Below are positions 1 to 8,084 of a DNA stretch of 64,000 nt, one piece after another. The notes beneath the pieces are model-generated. The model was not told where the DNA came from, searched no databases, and was given only the letters and a program-made list of their open reading frames with translations. How positions within the stretch are numbered: the first letter of the stretch is position 1; each line of letters opens with the position of its first letter. Both the position numbers and the translations under genes were made by a program. The stretch is from DATFNI01 sp963712305 (GTDB lineage: Bacteria; Bacteroidota; Rhodothermia; Balneolales; DATFMH01): assembly GCA_963712305.1 (NCBI GenBank), contig CAVQHI010000001.1, positions 1,054,001-1,118,000 of the forward strand, written 5' to 3'.

Positions 1-636
1 GATACCGCTAAAAACCTGTGCCGGGAAGGCATTAAAATTGCCCCAAAAAAGGGCCACCCCGGGATTATTGCCCGATGGCAGGAAAAACTTTTTCAGATCG
101 CCAAGCTGGAAGACGATATGCCGGAGATGCGCAAATGGTCGGAAACCCTCTTCTACGAAAGTTTCGATTCCATGCCGTGGTACCGCGCATTAAAAGCCAC
201 CTATCAGAAAAAGGAATGGGCCGGAAAATGCGACGAGCTGATCAACCACATAAAGGATCCGAATCAAAGTGATGGATATCAGCAGGCAAGTACACTGGCA
301 CAAATATTTGTGGAAGAGGGCTATACCGGCCGGCTGCTGAATCTCGTGCGGCAAAATGCCCGTTACATTTCCTTTGTTGATCATTATGCCAAAGCACTGG
401 ACAAAGAGTATGCTTATGAACTGCCGGGTTTATATGAACAGGGTATCCGGGAAGCAGTCCTGCAAACCGGCCGGAAACAGTACCGCCAGGCGGCCGGCTG
501 GCTCCGGAAAATGAAAAAGTTACCCTTTGGTGACGAGCCTGCGTATGCCCTTTTCACACAGCTCCTCAGCGAATATAAAAACCGGCCGGCCATGAAAGAG
601 GAATTCGAAAAAGCATTCCCGGAGTGGAGTAAATAA
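1..636 (+). CDS. C-terminal part of a probable SWIM zinc-finger family protein (5' end outside window)
   Basis: The frame is open from the first base to the TAA at 634-636, so this is the last 211 residues of a longer protein, not a short gene starting at the ATG at 118. The visible part is helical and rich in Trp, Tyr, Lys and Glu, with repeat-like segments (LCREGIKIA, YQQASTLAQIF, YRQAAGWLRKMKK) resembling the helical C-terminus of SWIM zinc-finger proteins of Bacteroidota. The Cys/His SWIM motif itself would lie upstream and is not visible, so the family call is an inference. There is no signal peptide or membrane segment in this part. An unrelated TPR-like protein is the main alternative. 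Confidence 0.55.
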   Translation, partial: DTAKNLCREGIKIAPKKGHPGIIARWQEKLFQIAKLEDDMPEMRKWSETLFYESFDSMPWYRALKATYQKKEWAGKCDELINHIKDPNQSDGYQQASTLAQIFVEEGYTGRLLNLVRQNARYISFVDHYAKALDKEYAYELPGLYEQGIREAVLQTGRKQYRQAAGWLRKMKKLPFGDEPAYALFTQLLSEYKNRPAMKEEFEKAFPEWSK

Positions 637-743
637 AGAGAGTGGCTGGACAACTTCTGTGAAGCTTGTTTGTGCGACATATAATTTTAATGCCTATCCG
701 GAATCAGACCAATAGGTGTCAGGAAAATGCACACGGGTAATAG

Positions 744-779
744 AAACCACAGAGAGGGGACACGGGGATACACGCAAAT
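744..779. repeat. Degenerate ACCACAGA/ACACGG intergenic repeat
   Basis: This short intergenic stretch between two convergent genes contains the words AAACCACAGAGA and GACACGGGGAT. Related words recur between genes at 5352-5405, 11725-11742 and 18711-18756. This resembles the degenerate CCACAGA...ACACGG sequences scattered between genes in many environmental genomes; function unknown. Confidence 0.35.
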
Positions 780-791
780 AATACGACCATT

Positions 792-2144
792 TTACACCAT
801 GTATGGGATATCCGAACTATGGGTTGGATAGGCATAAATCATTTTTTTTAAGTCATCCGATGTAAGTCCATGATTCATGGCCATAGTAAACAGGTTGATG
901 ATTTCCCCGGTTTTTGTTCCTAAAAGATGTGCGCCAATAATCCTTCCGGTCCCTTTCTCTGTGATCGTTTTATAAGCTGCATGTGATTCATTAATCCGGC
1001 GATATGAATACCAGGAATTCATCTTATTGGTATGGACTTCGATATCGATTCCCTGATCTTCAGCCTGTTGTTGTGTAAGTCCCACAGAAGCTAATGGTGG
1101 AATGGTGAAAACCACGGTGGGTTGTGCCGGATATTCAGCTTTGCGATAGTTACCGTCCAGAAGGTTTGATGCGACAATTTGTGATTCATATCCCGCTACA
1201 GGTGTCAGTGGCTTTCCATCGGTTGCAGCAGCGTCTCCAGCCGCATATACACGCGGGTTACTCACACTTTGCAAATACTCATTGACGGTAACCCCACCTT
1301 TTTCACTAGTCACGTTTCCTTTTGGCAAGTTCATGCCATCTATATTAGGTATGCGTCCGGCGCCATGGACAACGAGATCCCCTCTATGCTTTTTTGTAAC
1401 TCCGTTCTGACTTGCGGTGACGACATATCCGTTACCATCTTTGGCTACCGATTCTACTTCTGCTTCCAGGTGTATGGTTATTCCCAGTTCTTTGGTTTTC
1501 TCAATCAGGATATTGACCATATCAGCATCAAAGCCTTCCAGTGGGCGGACCCCGCGATGAACAATATGGACCTCAGATCCGGCAAGGGCAGATACGAAAG
1601 CAAATTCAAACGAGATATAGCCACCGCCGACAAAGACCAGCTTCCCGGGCAGTTTATCCAATCCCAAAAAGTCGGTACTGTTTGCCAAGTATTCAGAACC
1701 GTCAATAGGTAAAGGTACCGGTTTGGCGCCGGAGGCGATCAGAATATGTTTACCTGTTAGCTGGTAATCCTCAACCTGAATTGTCGATTCGTTGATAAAT
1801 CGTGCGAGGCCATGAATCGGGGTAATGCCTGCTTTTTTCATCCCCTCCTCGCGGGATGACGGTACAGGATCGGTAAAACTTCGCTTGTATTTCATGAGAT
1901 CCTTCCAGTCTATAGCAGCGTTTGACCGGATGCCGTGGCTGTTCATCCTTAGATTCCAATCGACTAAATCGGCGGCGCCAACCAATACCTTCTTGGGATC
2001 ACATCCGCGCAATGCACATGTTCCTCCGAATGGCATGTCATCAATTTGGGCTACATTCCAACCTGTGGAAGCACACTTTCCTGCTGCTGTTGATGCACCG
2101 GAACCGGTACCTATTACGACTAGATCAAAACTTTGTTTTTCCAT
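792..2144 (-). CDS. Class I pyridine nucleotide-disulfide oxidoreductase (FAD/NAD(P))
   Basis: This 450-residue cytoplasmic flavoprotein belongs to the glutathione reductase/dihydrolipoamide dehydrogenase/mercuric reductase family. It has an N-terminal FAD fold (IGTGSGASTAAGKC, residues 11-24), a redox disulfide at C43 and C48 within GGTCALRGC, an NAD(P) fold (VFVGGGYISFEF), and the second FAD motif (VYAAGDAAATDG). The C-terminal catalytic His-x-x-x-Glu dyad of glutathione reductases (HPTxxE) is not present: the end reads AYPTHSSD. The disulfide-reducing partner may therefore differ from glutathione. The ATG overlaps the stop of the upstream peroxiredoxin-like gene by one base, so the two are probably translated together and may form a reductase/peroxidase pair. 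The substrate cannot be read from sequence. Confidence 0.88.
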   Translation of the reverse strand: MEKQSFDLVVIGTGSGASTAAGKCASTGWNVAQIDDMPFGGTCALRGCDPKKVLVGAADLVDWNLRMNSHGIRSNAAIDWKDLMKYKRSFTDPVPSSREEGMKKAGITPIHGLARFINESTIQVEDYQLTGKHILIASGAKPVPLPIDGSEYLANSTDFLGLDKLPGKLVFVGGGYISFEFAFVSALAGSEVHIVHRGVRPLEGFDADMVNILIEKTKELGITIHLEAEVESVAKDGNGYVVTASQNGVTKKHRGDLVVHGAGRIPNIDGMNLPKGNVTSEKGGVTVNEYLQSVSNPRVYAAGDAAATDGKPLTPVAGYESQIVASNLLDGNYRKAEYPAQPTVVFTIPPLASVGLTQQQAEDQGIDIEVHTNKMNSWYSYRRINESHAAYKTITEKGTGRIIGAHLLGTKTGEIINLFTMAMNHGLTSDDLKKMIYAYPTHSSDIPYMV

Positions 2145-2776
2145 TATTCTTGGTATGCTTTTGCCGCAGCCAGAAGAACTTGTCCGTCTAATCTGACTTT
2201 GTAATTTGGATTTACATATTCAAATTTGATCATTCCATCAGTATCGCACAAAAACACGGCGGGAACCGGTAGAATATGACGGTTATTTCCAGAAGCTTTA
2301 TCCAGATTGATACCGTATTTTTTGTAGTCCGAAACCGTCTTATCAGCTACATGAAATGCAATACCGAAAGCCCGTGATGCTTCGGCGTCCGAATCGGAAT
2401 ACAGGTCATATGTCAGTCCGTGCTTGTCAATGCTTTGCCTGAGCATCTCCGGTTGATCGGCGCTGATCGCTACAATCCGGTATCCGTCTTTTAACAGTTC
2501 CGGCTCAATTTTTTGTAAGTCAGCCATTTGCCGGTTGCAATATGGACACCAGCCCCCCCGGTAAAAGATTAGTACCGTTGGTTTCTGCTTTACAAGATCA
2601 GGCAATTTCACAGTTTTCCCATTGATATCAGTAACTGTGACATCCGGAATAATACTTCCAATTAGTAATGGATGAATGTCGTCAGCCGAATTGGCAATCG
2701 ACCCCTGTGCCATAACAGCAATTGTCATAAACGATAAACCGATTGTTAGCGATGAAATCAATAGTATTCTGATCAT
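2144..2776 (-). CDS. Secreted peroxiredoxin-like protein (AhpC/TSA family)
   Basis: This 210-residue protein starts with a signal peptide (about residues 1-23, ending VMAQG), so it is expected in the periplasm. It has a thioredoxin-like fold with the active-site stretch FYRGGWCPYCNRQ. The first Cys is the likely peroxidatic residue and the second sits in a CPYC thioredoxin-like motif. This is typical of the peroxiredoxin-like AhpC/TSA proteins that reduce hydroperoxides or act as thiol oxidoreductases. It lies in a same-strand run with the DUF302 and membrane genes upstream and the flavin reductase downstream (one-base TAATG overlap). The exported/cytosolic mismatch with the reductase means direct electron transfer between them is not certain. 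Confidence 0.85.
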   Translation of the reverse strand: MIRILLISSLTIGLSFMTIAVMAQGSIANSADDIHPLLIGSIIPDVTVTDINGKTVKLPDLVKQKPTVLIFYRGGWCPYCNRQMADLQKIEPELLKDGYRIVAISADQPEMLRQSIDKHGLTYDLYSDSDAEASRAFGIAFHVADKTVSDYKKYGINLDKASGNNRHILPVPAVFLCDTDGMIKFEYVNPNYKVRLDGQVLLAAAKAYQE

Positions 2777-2890
2777 TTTTCTGTCTCGTTCGCTTGTTAC
2801 CTGTTATTTAACACTCTACCGGGAATTTCATATGTCACGTTATCTGCTGGAACTTAATTTGTCGTTTTTGTCATAACTAATGAACCGGTA

Positions 2891-3613
2891 TTAATGTTCA
2901 TGTTCTACCGAACTCAAAGTCGAATCGGTCAGAGCTGTTTGATTTCCCGTATCTTTAATATCGGCCATCGTCAGCAGCCATTCCGATCTATGAAGCCAGC
3001 GATGGGACAGGTAACCCAGTATAAGTCCGAAAGCAATGTGTGCTCCGTAGACAATTTCGGTCATTCCCGGCAGTCCCGTTCCCATGAAACCGACGCCCAT
3101 AGCCTTAACAGCCGGACTCAGCAGAAATCCTGTGCCTATCAGCAGGGCATAAATCAAGCCCCACCACACCGGTTTACGCCCCAGTATGATAACGAAGATC
3201 ATTCCAAAAGCTGCTCCATTCCAGTAGTGATAGGCATAACCCAGGATATTTGACCATGTCGATGGTCCTTCCATAAACCGGTTGGTCATCAACACACCCA
3301 GCAATTTGGGCATGTCACCGGGCATCCAGCCCATTTTAAAACCGAATATGCGGACCATTTCCAGTCCAATTGTAGCTATCAAACCAGCGGCAGCGCCGAC
3401 CAGTATTCGTTGTGACAATAGGGTCCTGTTCTGTGCTCTGGAAACGATGTAGACGGCTATGATAATAATGATACTGGGCAGGAGCAGCCATTTACTAAGG
3501 AATGGCATCCCTGCTATACCTTTCATGGCTGCAGGATAAATATTAGGTGATATCCCGGCCAGTGCTAAAACGATAATTCCCAGTACCACATCTGAGTTAA
3601 TTTTGACTGACAT
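2891..3613 (-). CDS. Multi-pass membrane protein, unknown function
   Basis: I do not recognise this 240-residue protein. It has about six hydrophobic segments, roughly at residues 8-28, 40-58, 70-90, 120-145, 150-170 and 185-205. Between them are short polar loops rich in Gly, Met, Trp and His (GYAYHYWNG, GAHIAFGLI). The tail ends in VEHEH, which could bind metal. The start is supported by AGGAGC eight bases before the ATG. It lies 27 bp after the DUF302 gene and upstream of the peroxiredoxin-like gene on the same strand, so it probably belongs to the same redox or metal-stress unit. Nothing in the sequence shows transport activity directly. Confidence 0.7.
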   Translation of the reverse strand: MSVKINSDVVLGIIVLALAGISPNIYPAAMKGIAGMPFLSKWLLLPSIIIIIAVYIVSRAQNRTLLSQRILVGAAAGLIATIGLEMVRIFGFKMGWMPGDMPKLLGVLMTNRFMEGPSTWSNILGYAYHYWNGAAFGMIFVIILGRKPVWWGLIYALLIGTGFLLSPAVKAMGVGFMGTGLPGMTEIVYGAHIAFGLILGYLSHRWLHRSEWLLTMADIKDTGNQTALTDSTLSSVEHEH

Positions 3614-3640
3614 AAGCTGCTCCTGTTATTGGATTGATAC

Positions 3641-4120
3641 TTATTTTCCGAGCATGCTGGTCAGTTTCTGCAGCTTCTGATCCAGCATTTTGGCAATCAT
3701 GTCAGCCTTCTGGTTGTTGAGACTGGATAATTCCTCCGATGGCGGGATATAGGCTACATAGGTATGACCGTTCGTATCCTTGTAGATATTAACCCGGACG
3801 GGAACTACTGCGCCTGCAGCGTGATCAGCGGAAAACAGTTTCTTGCCTACGTTGGGATTTCCAACAAAAAAGGTGTGCGACTTAACAGAAATGCCTGTCA
3901 TTGAAAGTACTTTACCCTGGTTCAGCTCACCCATGACCATCATACCGTTACCTGATACCATCTTTTTAAAGGCGGAAATGGTTTGGTCAAAATTTTTAGA
4001 TGATTCCACTTTAACAATTCCGGATCCGGACTGCGAATATGCCGGGTTAATTCCGACCAGAGCTAAAACTGTCAGAAGGATAAGTGTTGAGAGCAGAGTG
4101 CGTTTTTGTTTACTGTACAT
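3641..4120 (-). CDS. Secreted DUF302 domain protein
   Basis: The 159-residue protein has a signal peptide ending near AYSQ and a DUF302 domain over most of the mature part: KNFDQTISAFKKMV at the start, VGNPNVGKKLF in the middle, and a helical end KADMIAKMLDQKLQKL. DUF302 proteins are small periplasmic or cytoplasmic proteins of unknown biochemical role, often found next to redox or detoxification genes, as here. I prefer the ATG at 4120 because TGAGG lies six bases before it. The in-frame ATG at 4132 has no ribosome binding site. A perfect 8-bp hairpin (4152-4180) lies in the leader. It is probably the first gene of the redox operon below the sigma/anti-sigma pair. Confidence 0.82.
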   Translation of the reverse strand: MYSKQKRTLLSTLILLTVLALVGINPAYSQSGSGIVKVESSKNFDQTISAFKKMVSGNGMMVMGELNQGKVLSMTGISVKSHTFFVGNPNVGKKLFSADHAAGAVVPVRVNIYKDTNGHTYVAYIPPSEELSSLNNQKADMIAKMLDQKLQKLTSMLGK

Positions 4121-4151
4121 TTTGAACCTCATGTGTTATTAGTTTTTTTTG

Positions 4152-4180
4152 GGGATGTCGTCGCTATTGGCAGACATCCC
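4152..4180. promoter_or_regulatory. Leader hairpin upstream of the DUF302 gene
   Basis: GGGATGTC at 4152-4159 pairs perfectly with GACATCCC at 4173-4180 around a 13-base loop, in the gap between the anti-sigma gene and DUF302. No T tract follows on the minus strand, so it is not a clear terminator. It could be an operator or a structured leader. Confidence 0.4.
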
Positions 4181-4277
4181 GTTTACACAGTGTTGGTCGC
4201 AGCAAAACAAAAAACCTTACAGATCAAAACGGAAGATGGGCAAAAAAAATAAATATTACGGTATATAACAGAAAAGA

Positions 4278-4586
4278 CTACTTCGATAAATGATTATCAA
4301 TTGATGACTTAATTCGATCGTAAGATTCAGGACTTAATGTTTCTTTTTTCCCTGTTTCGTCATTCTCAAATGTCTCAACAGTTTTCTTAAACGCTTTTTC
4401 AATCTTTTGAAGTTGTTTCTGATATCGGTGGCAGAGTATGCATCCCCAAATATGAATTTTGACCTGCAACCGTTCACGAAGCAAGAGTTTAGTATCCATA
4501 CTTTTGCTGATCAGACGGGTGATATCCTCGCATTGCGGCGTCAGCATGTCGGTAACAGGCTTGATGATTCTCATCTTAAATTTCAT
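4278..4586 (-). CDS. Zinc-binding anti-sigma factor (zf-HC2 type)
   Basis: This protein of about 102 residues starts just after, or overlapping, the sigma-factor stop. The ATG at 4586 has AAGGATG in front of it; the ATG at 4598 is an alternative. The middle holds the pattern of zinc anti-sigma domains: CEDITRLIS followed by KIHIWGCILCHRY, that is Cys...His-x3-Cys-x2-Cys. A charged helical tail follows (KAFKKTVETFENDETGKK). No membrane segment is present, so this is a soluble anti-sigma, of the class that usually senses thiol or metal state through the Zn cluster. It pairs with the ECF factor directly upstream and probably holds it inactive until redox stress. Confidence 0.8.
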   Translation of the reverse strand: MKFKMRIIKPVTDMLTPQCEDITRLISKSMDTKLLLRERLQVKIHIWGCILCHRYQKQLQKIEKAFKKTVETFENDETGKKETLSPESYDRIKSSIDNHLSK

Positions 4587-4587
4587 T

Positions 4588-5202
4588 TCATCCTTCATGT
4601 GTCGCATCCTTTGAAGTGTTATCAAACCATTGAGTTTCGAGGCATCGGCGGAGTCCGGTTCGAGCCCGGTGCATAATAACCCAAAAGTTAGTCGTCGAAA
4701 TCTCCAATTCCTTACATATTTCATTGGTATCCATCCCTTCAAGTTCTCTTAAATTGAAAACTGAAGCGATGCGCTCGGGCAATGCACTCAGGCATTCCTT
4801 CAGAATCTGCATAAACTCCTTTTGATGAAGATCGTTATCAGGCGTTCCGGACCAGTCGCCCGGCGCGTAGCCGGGACGCCATTTTCCCCTATCTATCCCA
4901 TTACCAATAAAATCATCCATATCATCGGATTCCAGGTCGACTTTGTTTTTATCCGATTTATAGATGTGTCTGAAATGGTCCATTATTTTATGCCGGAGTA
5001 TACCGGTCAGCCAGGTTCGGATACTACTATTACCGTCAAATGTCGTGTAGCTTTTCAAGGCAGCCAAAAAGGTCTCCTGAACGAGGTCCTCGGCGATATC
5101 TCTCTGAGAAACACGAATCAGAGCATATCGAAAAAGGTAATCTCCGTACTTTTGAAGCCAACTTTGCGGATTATCTTCCTGGCTTGTTGAGTATTCCGCC
5201 AT
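4588..5202 (-). CDS. ECF (sigma-70 family) RNA polymerase sigma factor
   Basis: This 204-residue protein has sigma region 2 (YALIRVSQRDIAEDLVQETF through WLTGILRHKIMDHFR, residues about 25-85) and region 4 (LPERIASVFNLRELEGMDTNEICKELEIS, about 140-175). A linker of about 50 residues lies between them. The helix-turn-helix segment EICKELEISTTNFWVIMHRAR matches ECF factors that are paired with small zinc anti-sigma proteins. The anti-sigma gene follows at once. The same-strand genes below (DUF302, membrane protein, peroxiredoxin-like, flavin reductase) are plausible targets. A shared TAAGGTT word lies upstream of this gene and of DUF302, consistent with autoregulation but not proof of it. Confidence 0.93.
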   Translation of the reverse strand: MAEYSTSQEDNPQSWLQKYGDYLFRYALIRVSQRDIAEDLVQETFLAALKSYTTFDGNSSIRTWLTGILRHKIMDHFRHIYKSDKNKVDLESDDMDDFIGNGIDRGKWRPGYAPGDWSGTPDNDLHQKEFMQILKECLSALPERIASVFNLRELEGMDTNEICKELEISTTNFWVIMHRARTGLRRCLETQWFDNTSKDATHEG

Positions 5203-5525
5203 GTATATATTTTGGGATTATTTCACATTATCTGATAAGATAAACCAAACCACACACATAATTAACCTTAGCTCTGCATAAGATAACTGATCAAATGTTT
5301 CAGCCTGATGTGACCTGGTGCTAATACCAGTTAATTTGTAAAGTAATTAGCCGCGGATTTACATGGATCCAAACAGATTAAATCTACGTTTATCTGTGGT
5401 TAAAACGGTAACGACTAACAACTTTAACTGTCCCAATGGACTAAACTTATTTTATGGTTATGACACTTGACGACCAGCCATCCTGCCGGGGTTTACCATT
5501 AGCAATCCACCAGCACGGGTCTTAT
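5203..5525. other. Intergenic region upstream of the ECF sigma gene
   Basis: This is 323 bp without a gene. It holds the sigma promoter region, including TAAGGTTAATT on the minus strand (word at 5264-5270), and a degenerate repeat at 5352-5405 whose core resembles ATCTACGTTTATCTGTGG. No convincing terminator was seen for the propeller gene upstream. Confidence 0.5.
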
Positions 5526-7853
5526 TTATTTCAAAAGCAGCATCTTTTTGGTCACGCTTCCTCCAGGTGTAACGAGCCGGTAAAAATAAACACCACTGGC
5601 CGTATTTGCTGCATGCCAGACAAACTCATGTCTTCCGGCGCTCATCCGCGCATCTGACAACTCCGCCACGACTCTGCCGAGAACATTATATATCAGCAAC
5701 CGTACCTTCATCGCCCTGGGTAAATTGAATACAATATTGGTACTTGGATTGAAGGGATTGGGATAATTTTGTTCCAATTTTACCTTAGACGGTATTTGTG
5801 AATCCGTAATATCTTTCTGAATAGCCGTAAACATGGCAGGATCGTCTTTAATCTTGTATAACCCGTCATCGGATGAGACCCAGATATATCCATTGGGTCC
5901 CTCAGTAATTGAATTTCCTTGACCGAAGTAGGTCGTCATCGGGGAATTTTGTGTGGTATATTCAACCCATTGTGATCCATTATAGGCACCAAGGATTTCA
6001 TTGGCCAGCGTCCATAAATTATTATTGGAATCAACATACAATGAAGTAACATTATTCATGTTTGAGGTACTGGAATTAGGCAATATGGGTACTGATATAT
6101 TTGACCAATTGGTCCCGTCGAATAAATAAAGATGCTGAAATCGAGAGCCTGCATAAATTTCATTATTTTTATCTACCGCAATAGAATAGATTTGATGCGA
6201 GGGAAAATCAGTGTGATTACTTTGAAAGCTGATTTGTACCGTCCAATTAGTCCCGTCAAACTTTACCAAACCTCCATCATTAGTATTTAATTGGCTATCG
6301 AGCATACCAACCCAAATATTATTATTCTGATCAACAGCAATAGCATCCACATTGTTGGAAATTAAACCCGAATTGCTGGTATCATAAACAGCCCAGGTCT
6401 GCCCATTGTATTCAGCCAGGCCACCACGTTTGTGCCTAAAATAATCAGGATGGGTGCCAACCCAGACATTATCATTCTGATCTACAGCGATGGCTTGTAC
6501 CCGATTGGATGGCAAATTCGAGTTCGTTGTATCAAAAACCGTGAAATTCTGCCCATTATATTTTACCACTCCCCCGTCACTCAGACCAAGCCATAAATTT
6601 CCTTTGCTGTCGAAAGCTACATTATTGCCTACAGCTCCATGCATTTTAACACCCATCTCTCTTACCATCGTCGTATCAAACTCATGGTAATTCTGTCCAT
6701 CGTACATATCCAAGAAAGCATATCTGGGTCCCTGGCCCCAGGTTGCCATCCATAACCGGTTTTGTTTGTCAAATGTTAAACCGTAAATATTGTTGGCAGG
6801 CAGACCAGTTGTCTGATTCGTTAATGTTACAAAAGCTCCCGATTTATAATGAACCAAAGCAGAATGGGATGGATAGTCATTTTGGATAGCTGCACCAAAA
6901 AATACACTATCCCCAACCTGGCAAAAATTTGAAGTGACAGAAGTTATCTGATTAACCGGGTTCTCCTGGAATGACCAGTTCATTCCATCATACATGGCTA
7001 AACCGTATCCAGTGCCGACATATAATATTCCGTTGACATAATTTAATTGATCAACCCCAAGCAATCGTTCCTGGGAATTACTCGTGCTCACATCTATCCT
7101 CTTCCATTCTGCCGTTCCGGATTTATTCGAATCAAATTCATACAGATGATCCTGAGCTATCCAGACCACTCCATTACCGCCGTCCAATATATTTGTAACG
7201 GCAATATTTGCTTTCAAAGGACAGTATCCATCATTGGCAATATCATTCCATTTGCTACCGGACTGGTAAAAAACATCCCCATTAGACCCTACCCACATTT
7301 GATTACCGATAAAGGTGATATTATCAACCTCTTTAAACGTAAAATTGTAGAACTTACTATAAAAAGTCTGCGTAGAAACACTATCCCCGAAAAATTTCAC
7401 CAAACCTTTATCTGTACCTAACCACACGGTGTCTGCCTGGACTACCATATCATTAATCTGATTAGTGGGTAGTTTTGAATTTGTGGTACTATAATTTGTC
7501 CAGGTAGTACCATCAAATTTAAGCATTCCAAATCCCGGTGCAACAGCCCATAAATTTCCCTTACTGTCAAAAGATATTTTGCTAATATTGCTGCTTTGCA
7601 CATCATAGTCTGACATGGTATATACTTTCCAAACCGATCCGTTGTATTCCGCTATCCCTCCATTGGTAGCGTACCATTGATTTCCTGCGTTATCAAGTGC
7701 AATTTTATGTATATAACTATTTCCCAAACCGGTATTTTCCATCTTATAATGGGTCCAGTTTGGGTATTGCGTACTGCTTTGAGCATAGACGTTGCTAATA
7801 TTGGATATGCCGAGCAAAAAAAGGGTAACGAGAACAGTAACATTTCTCTTCAT
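5526..7853 (-). CDS. Secreted two-component-regulator-type propeller protein with C-terminal sorting domain
   Basis: The 775-residue protein begins with a signal peptide (MKRNVTVLVTLFLLG...VYAQ). The ATG at 7853 is chosen because GGAGG sits seven bases before it; upstream codons in frame have no such site. Most of the protein is a run of propeller blades of the Reg_prop kind (motifs such as DSKGNLWVG, DQNNNIWVGM, LVKFDGTNWTV), probably two seven-bladed propellers. The last ~85 residues are a type IX secretion-type sorting domain (NYPNPFNPST, GVYFYRL, KKMLLLK). Unlike hybrid two-component sensors, no kinase or membrane part follows, so this is a cell-surface or released protein. Its ligand is unknown; the rhamnosidase gene next door is divergent. 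Confidence 0.9.
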   Translation of the reverse strand: MKRNVTVLVTLFLLGISNISNVYAQSSTQYPNWTHYKMENTGLGNSYIHKIALDNAGNQWYATNGGIAEYNGSVWKVYTMSDYDVQSSNISKISFDSKGNLWAVAPGFGMLKFDGTTWTNYSTTNSKLPTNQINDMVVQADTVWLGTDKGLVKFFGDSVSTQTFYSKFYNFTFKEVDNITFIGNQMWVGSNGDVFYQSGSKWNDIANDGYCPLKANIAVTNILDGGNGVVWIAQDHLYEFDSNKSGTAEWKRIDVSTSNSQERLLGVDQLNYVNGILYVGTGYGLAMYDGMNWSFQENPVNQITSVTSNFCQVGDSVFFGAAIQNDYPSHSALVHYKSGAFVTLTNQTTGLPANNIYGLTFDKQNRLWMATWGQGPRYAFLDMYDGQNYHEFDTTMVREMGVKMHGAVGNNVAFDSKGNLWLGLSDGGVVKYNGQNFTVFDTTNSNLPSNRVQAIAVDQNDNVWVGTHPDYFRHKRGGLAEYNGQTWAVYDTSNSGLISNNVDAIAVDQNNNIWVGMLDSQLNTNDGGLVKFDGTNWTVQISFQSNHTDFPSHQIYSIAVDKNNEIYAGSRFQHLYLFDGTNWSNISVPILPNSSTSNMNNVTSLYVDSNNNLWTLANEILGAYNGSQWVEYTTQNSPMTTYFGQGNSITEGPNGYIWVSSDDGLYKIKDDPAMFTAIQKDITDSQIPSKVKLEQNYPNPFNPSTNIVFNLPRAMKVRLLIYNVLGRVVAELSDARMSAGRHEFVWHAANTASGVYFYRLVTPGGSVTKKMLLLK

Positions 7854-8084
7854 GAGTAGAACCTCCAAATTTATTTGGTAAGCGGATTTTTTTAAACACA
7901 CACGATCAGAATATATACAACCCTGACTACTAATCATACAATCATCGGGTTATATATAAATTTGAATCAACCAGATATTTTCTTAAATGCTGATAACACT
8001 TTGAGTAGAAAAAGAGGTTTGATGACTCCTTATTATATACCCAAAAAGTTCTTCAACTGATCTATTTCCAGAAAAAATGAACCT

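Noticed and set aside
4640..4680. tRNA-like GGTTCGAGCCC stretch
   Set aside because: It lies inside the sigma-factor coding sequence and no cloverleaf can be drawn around it.
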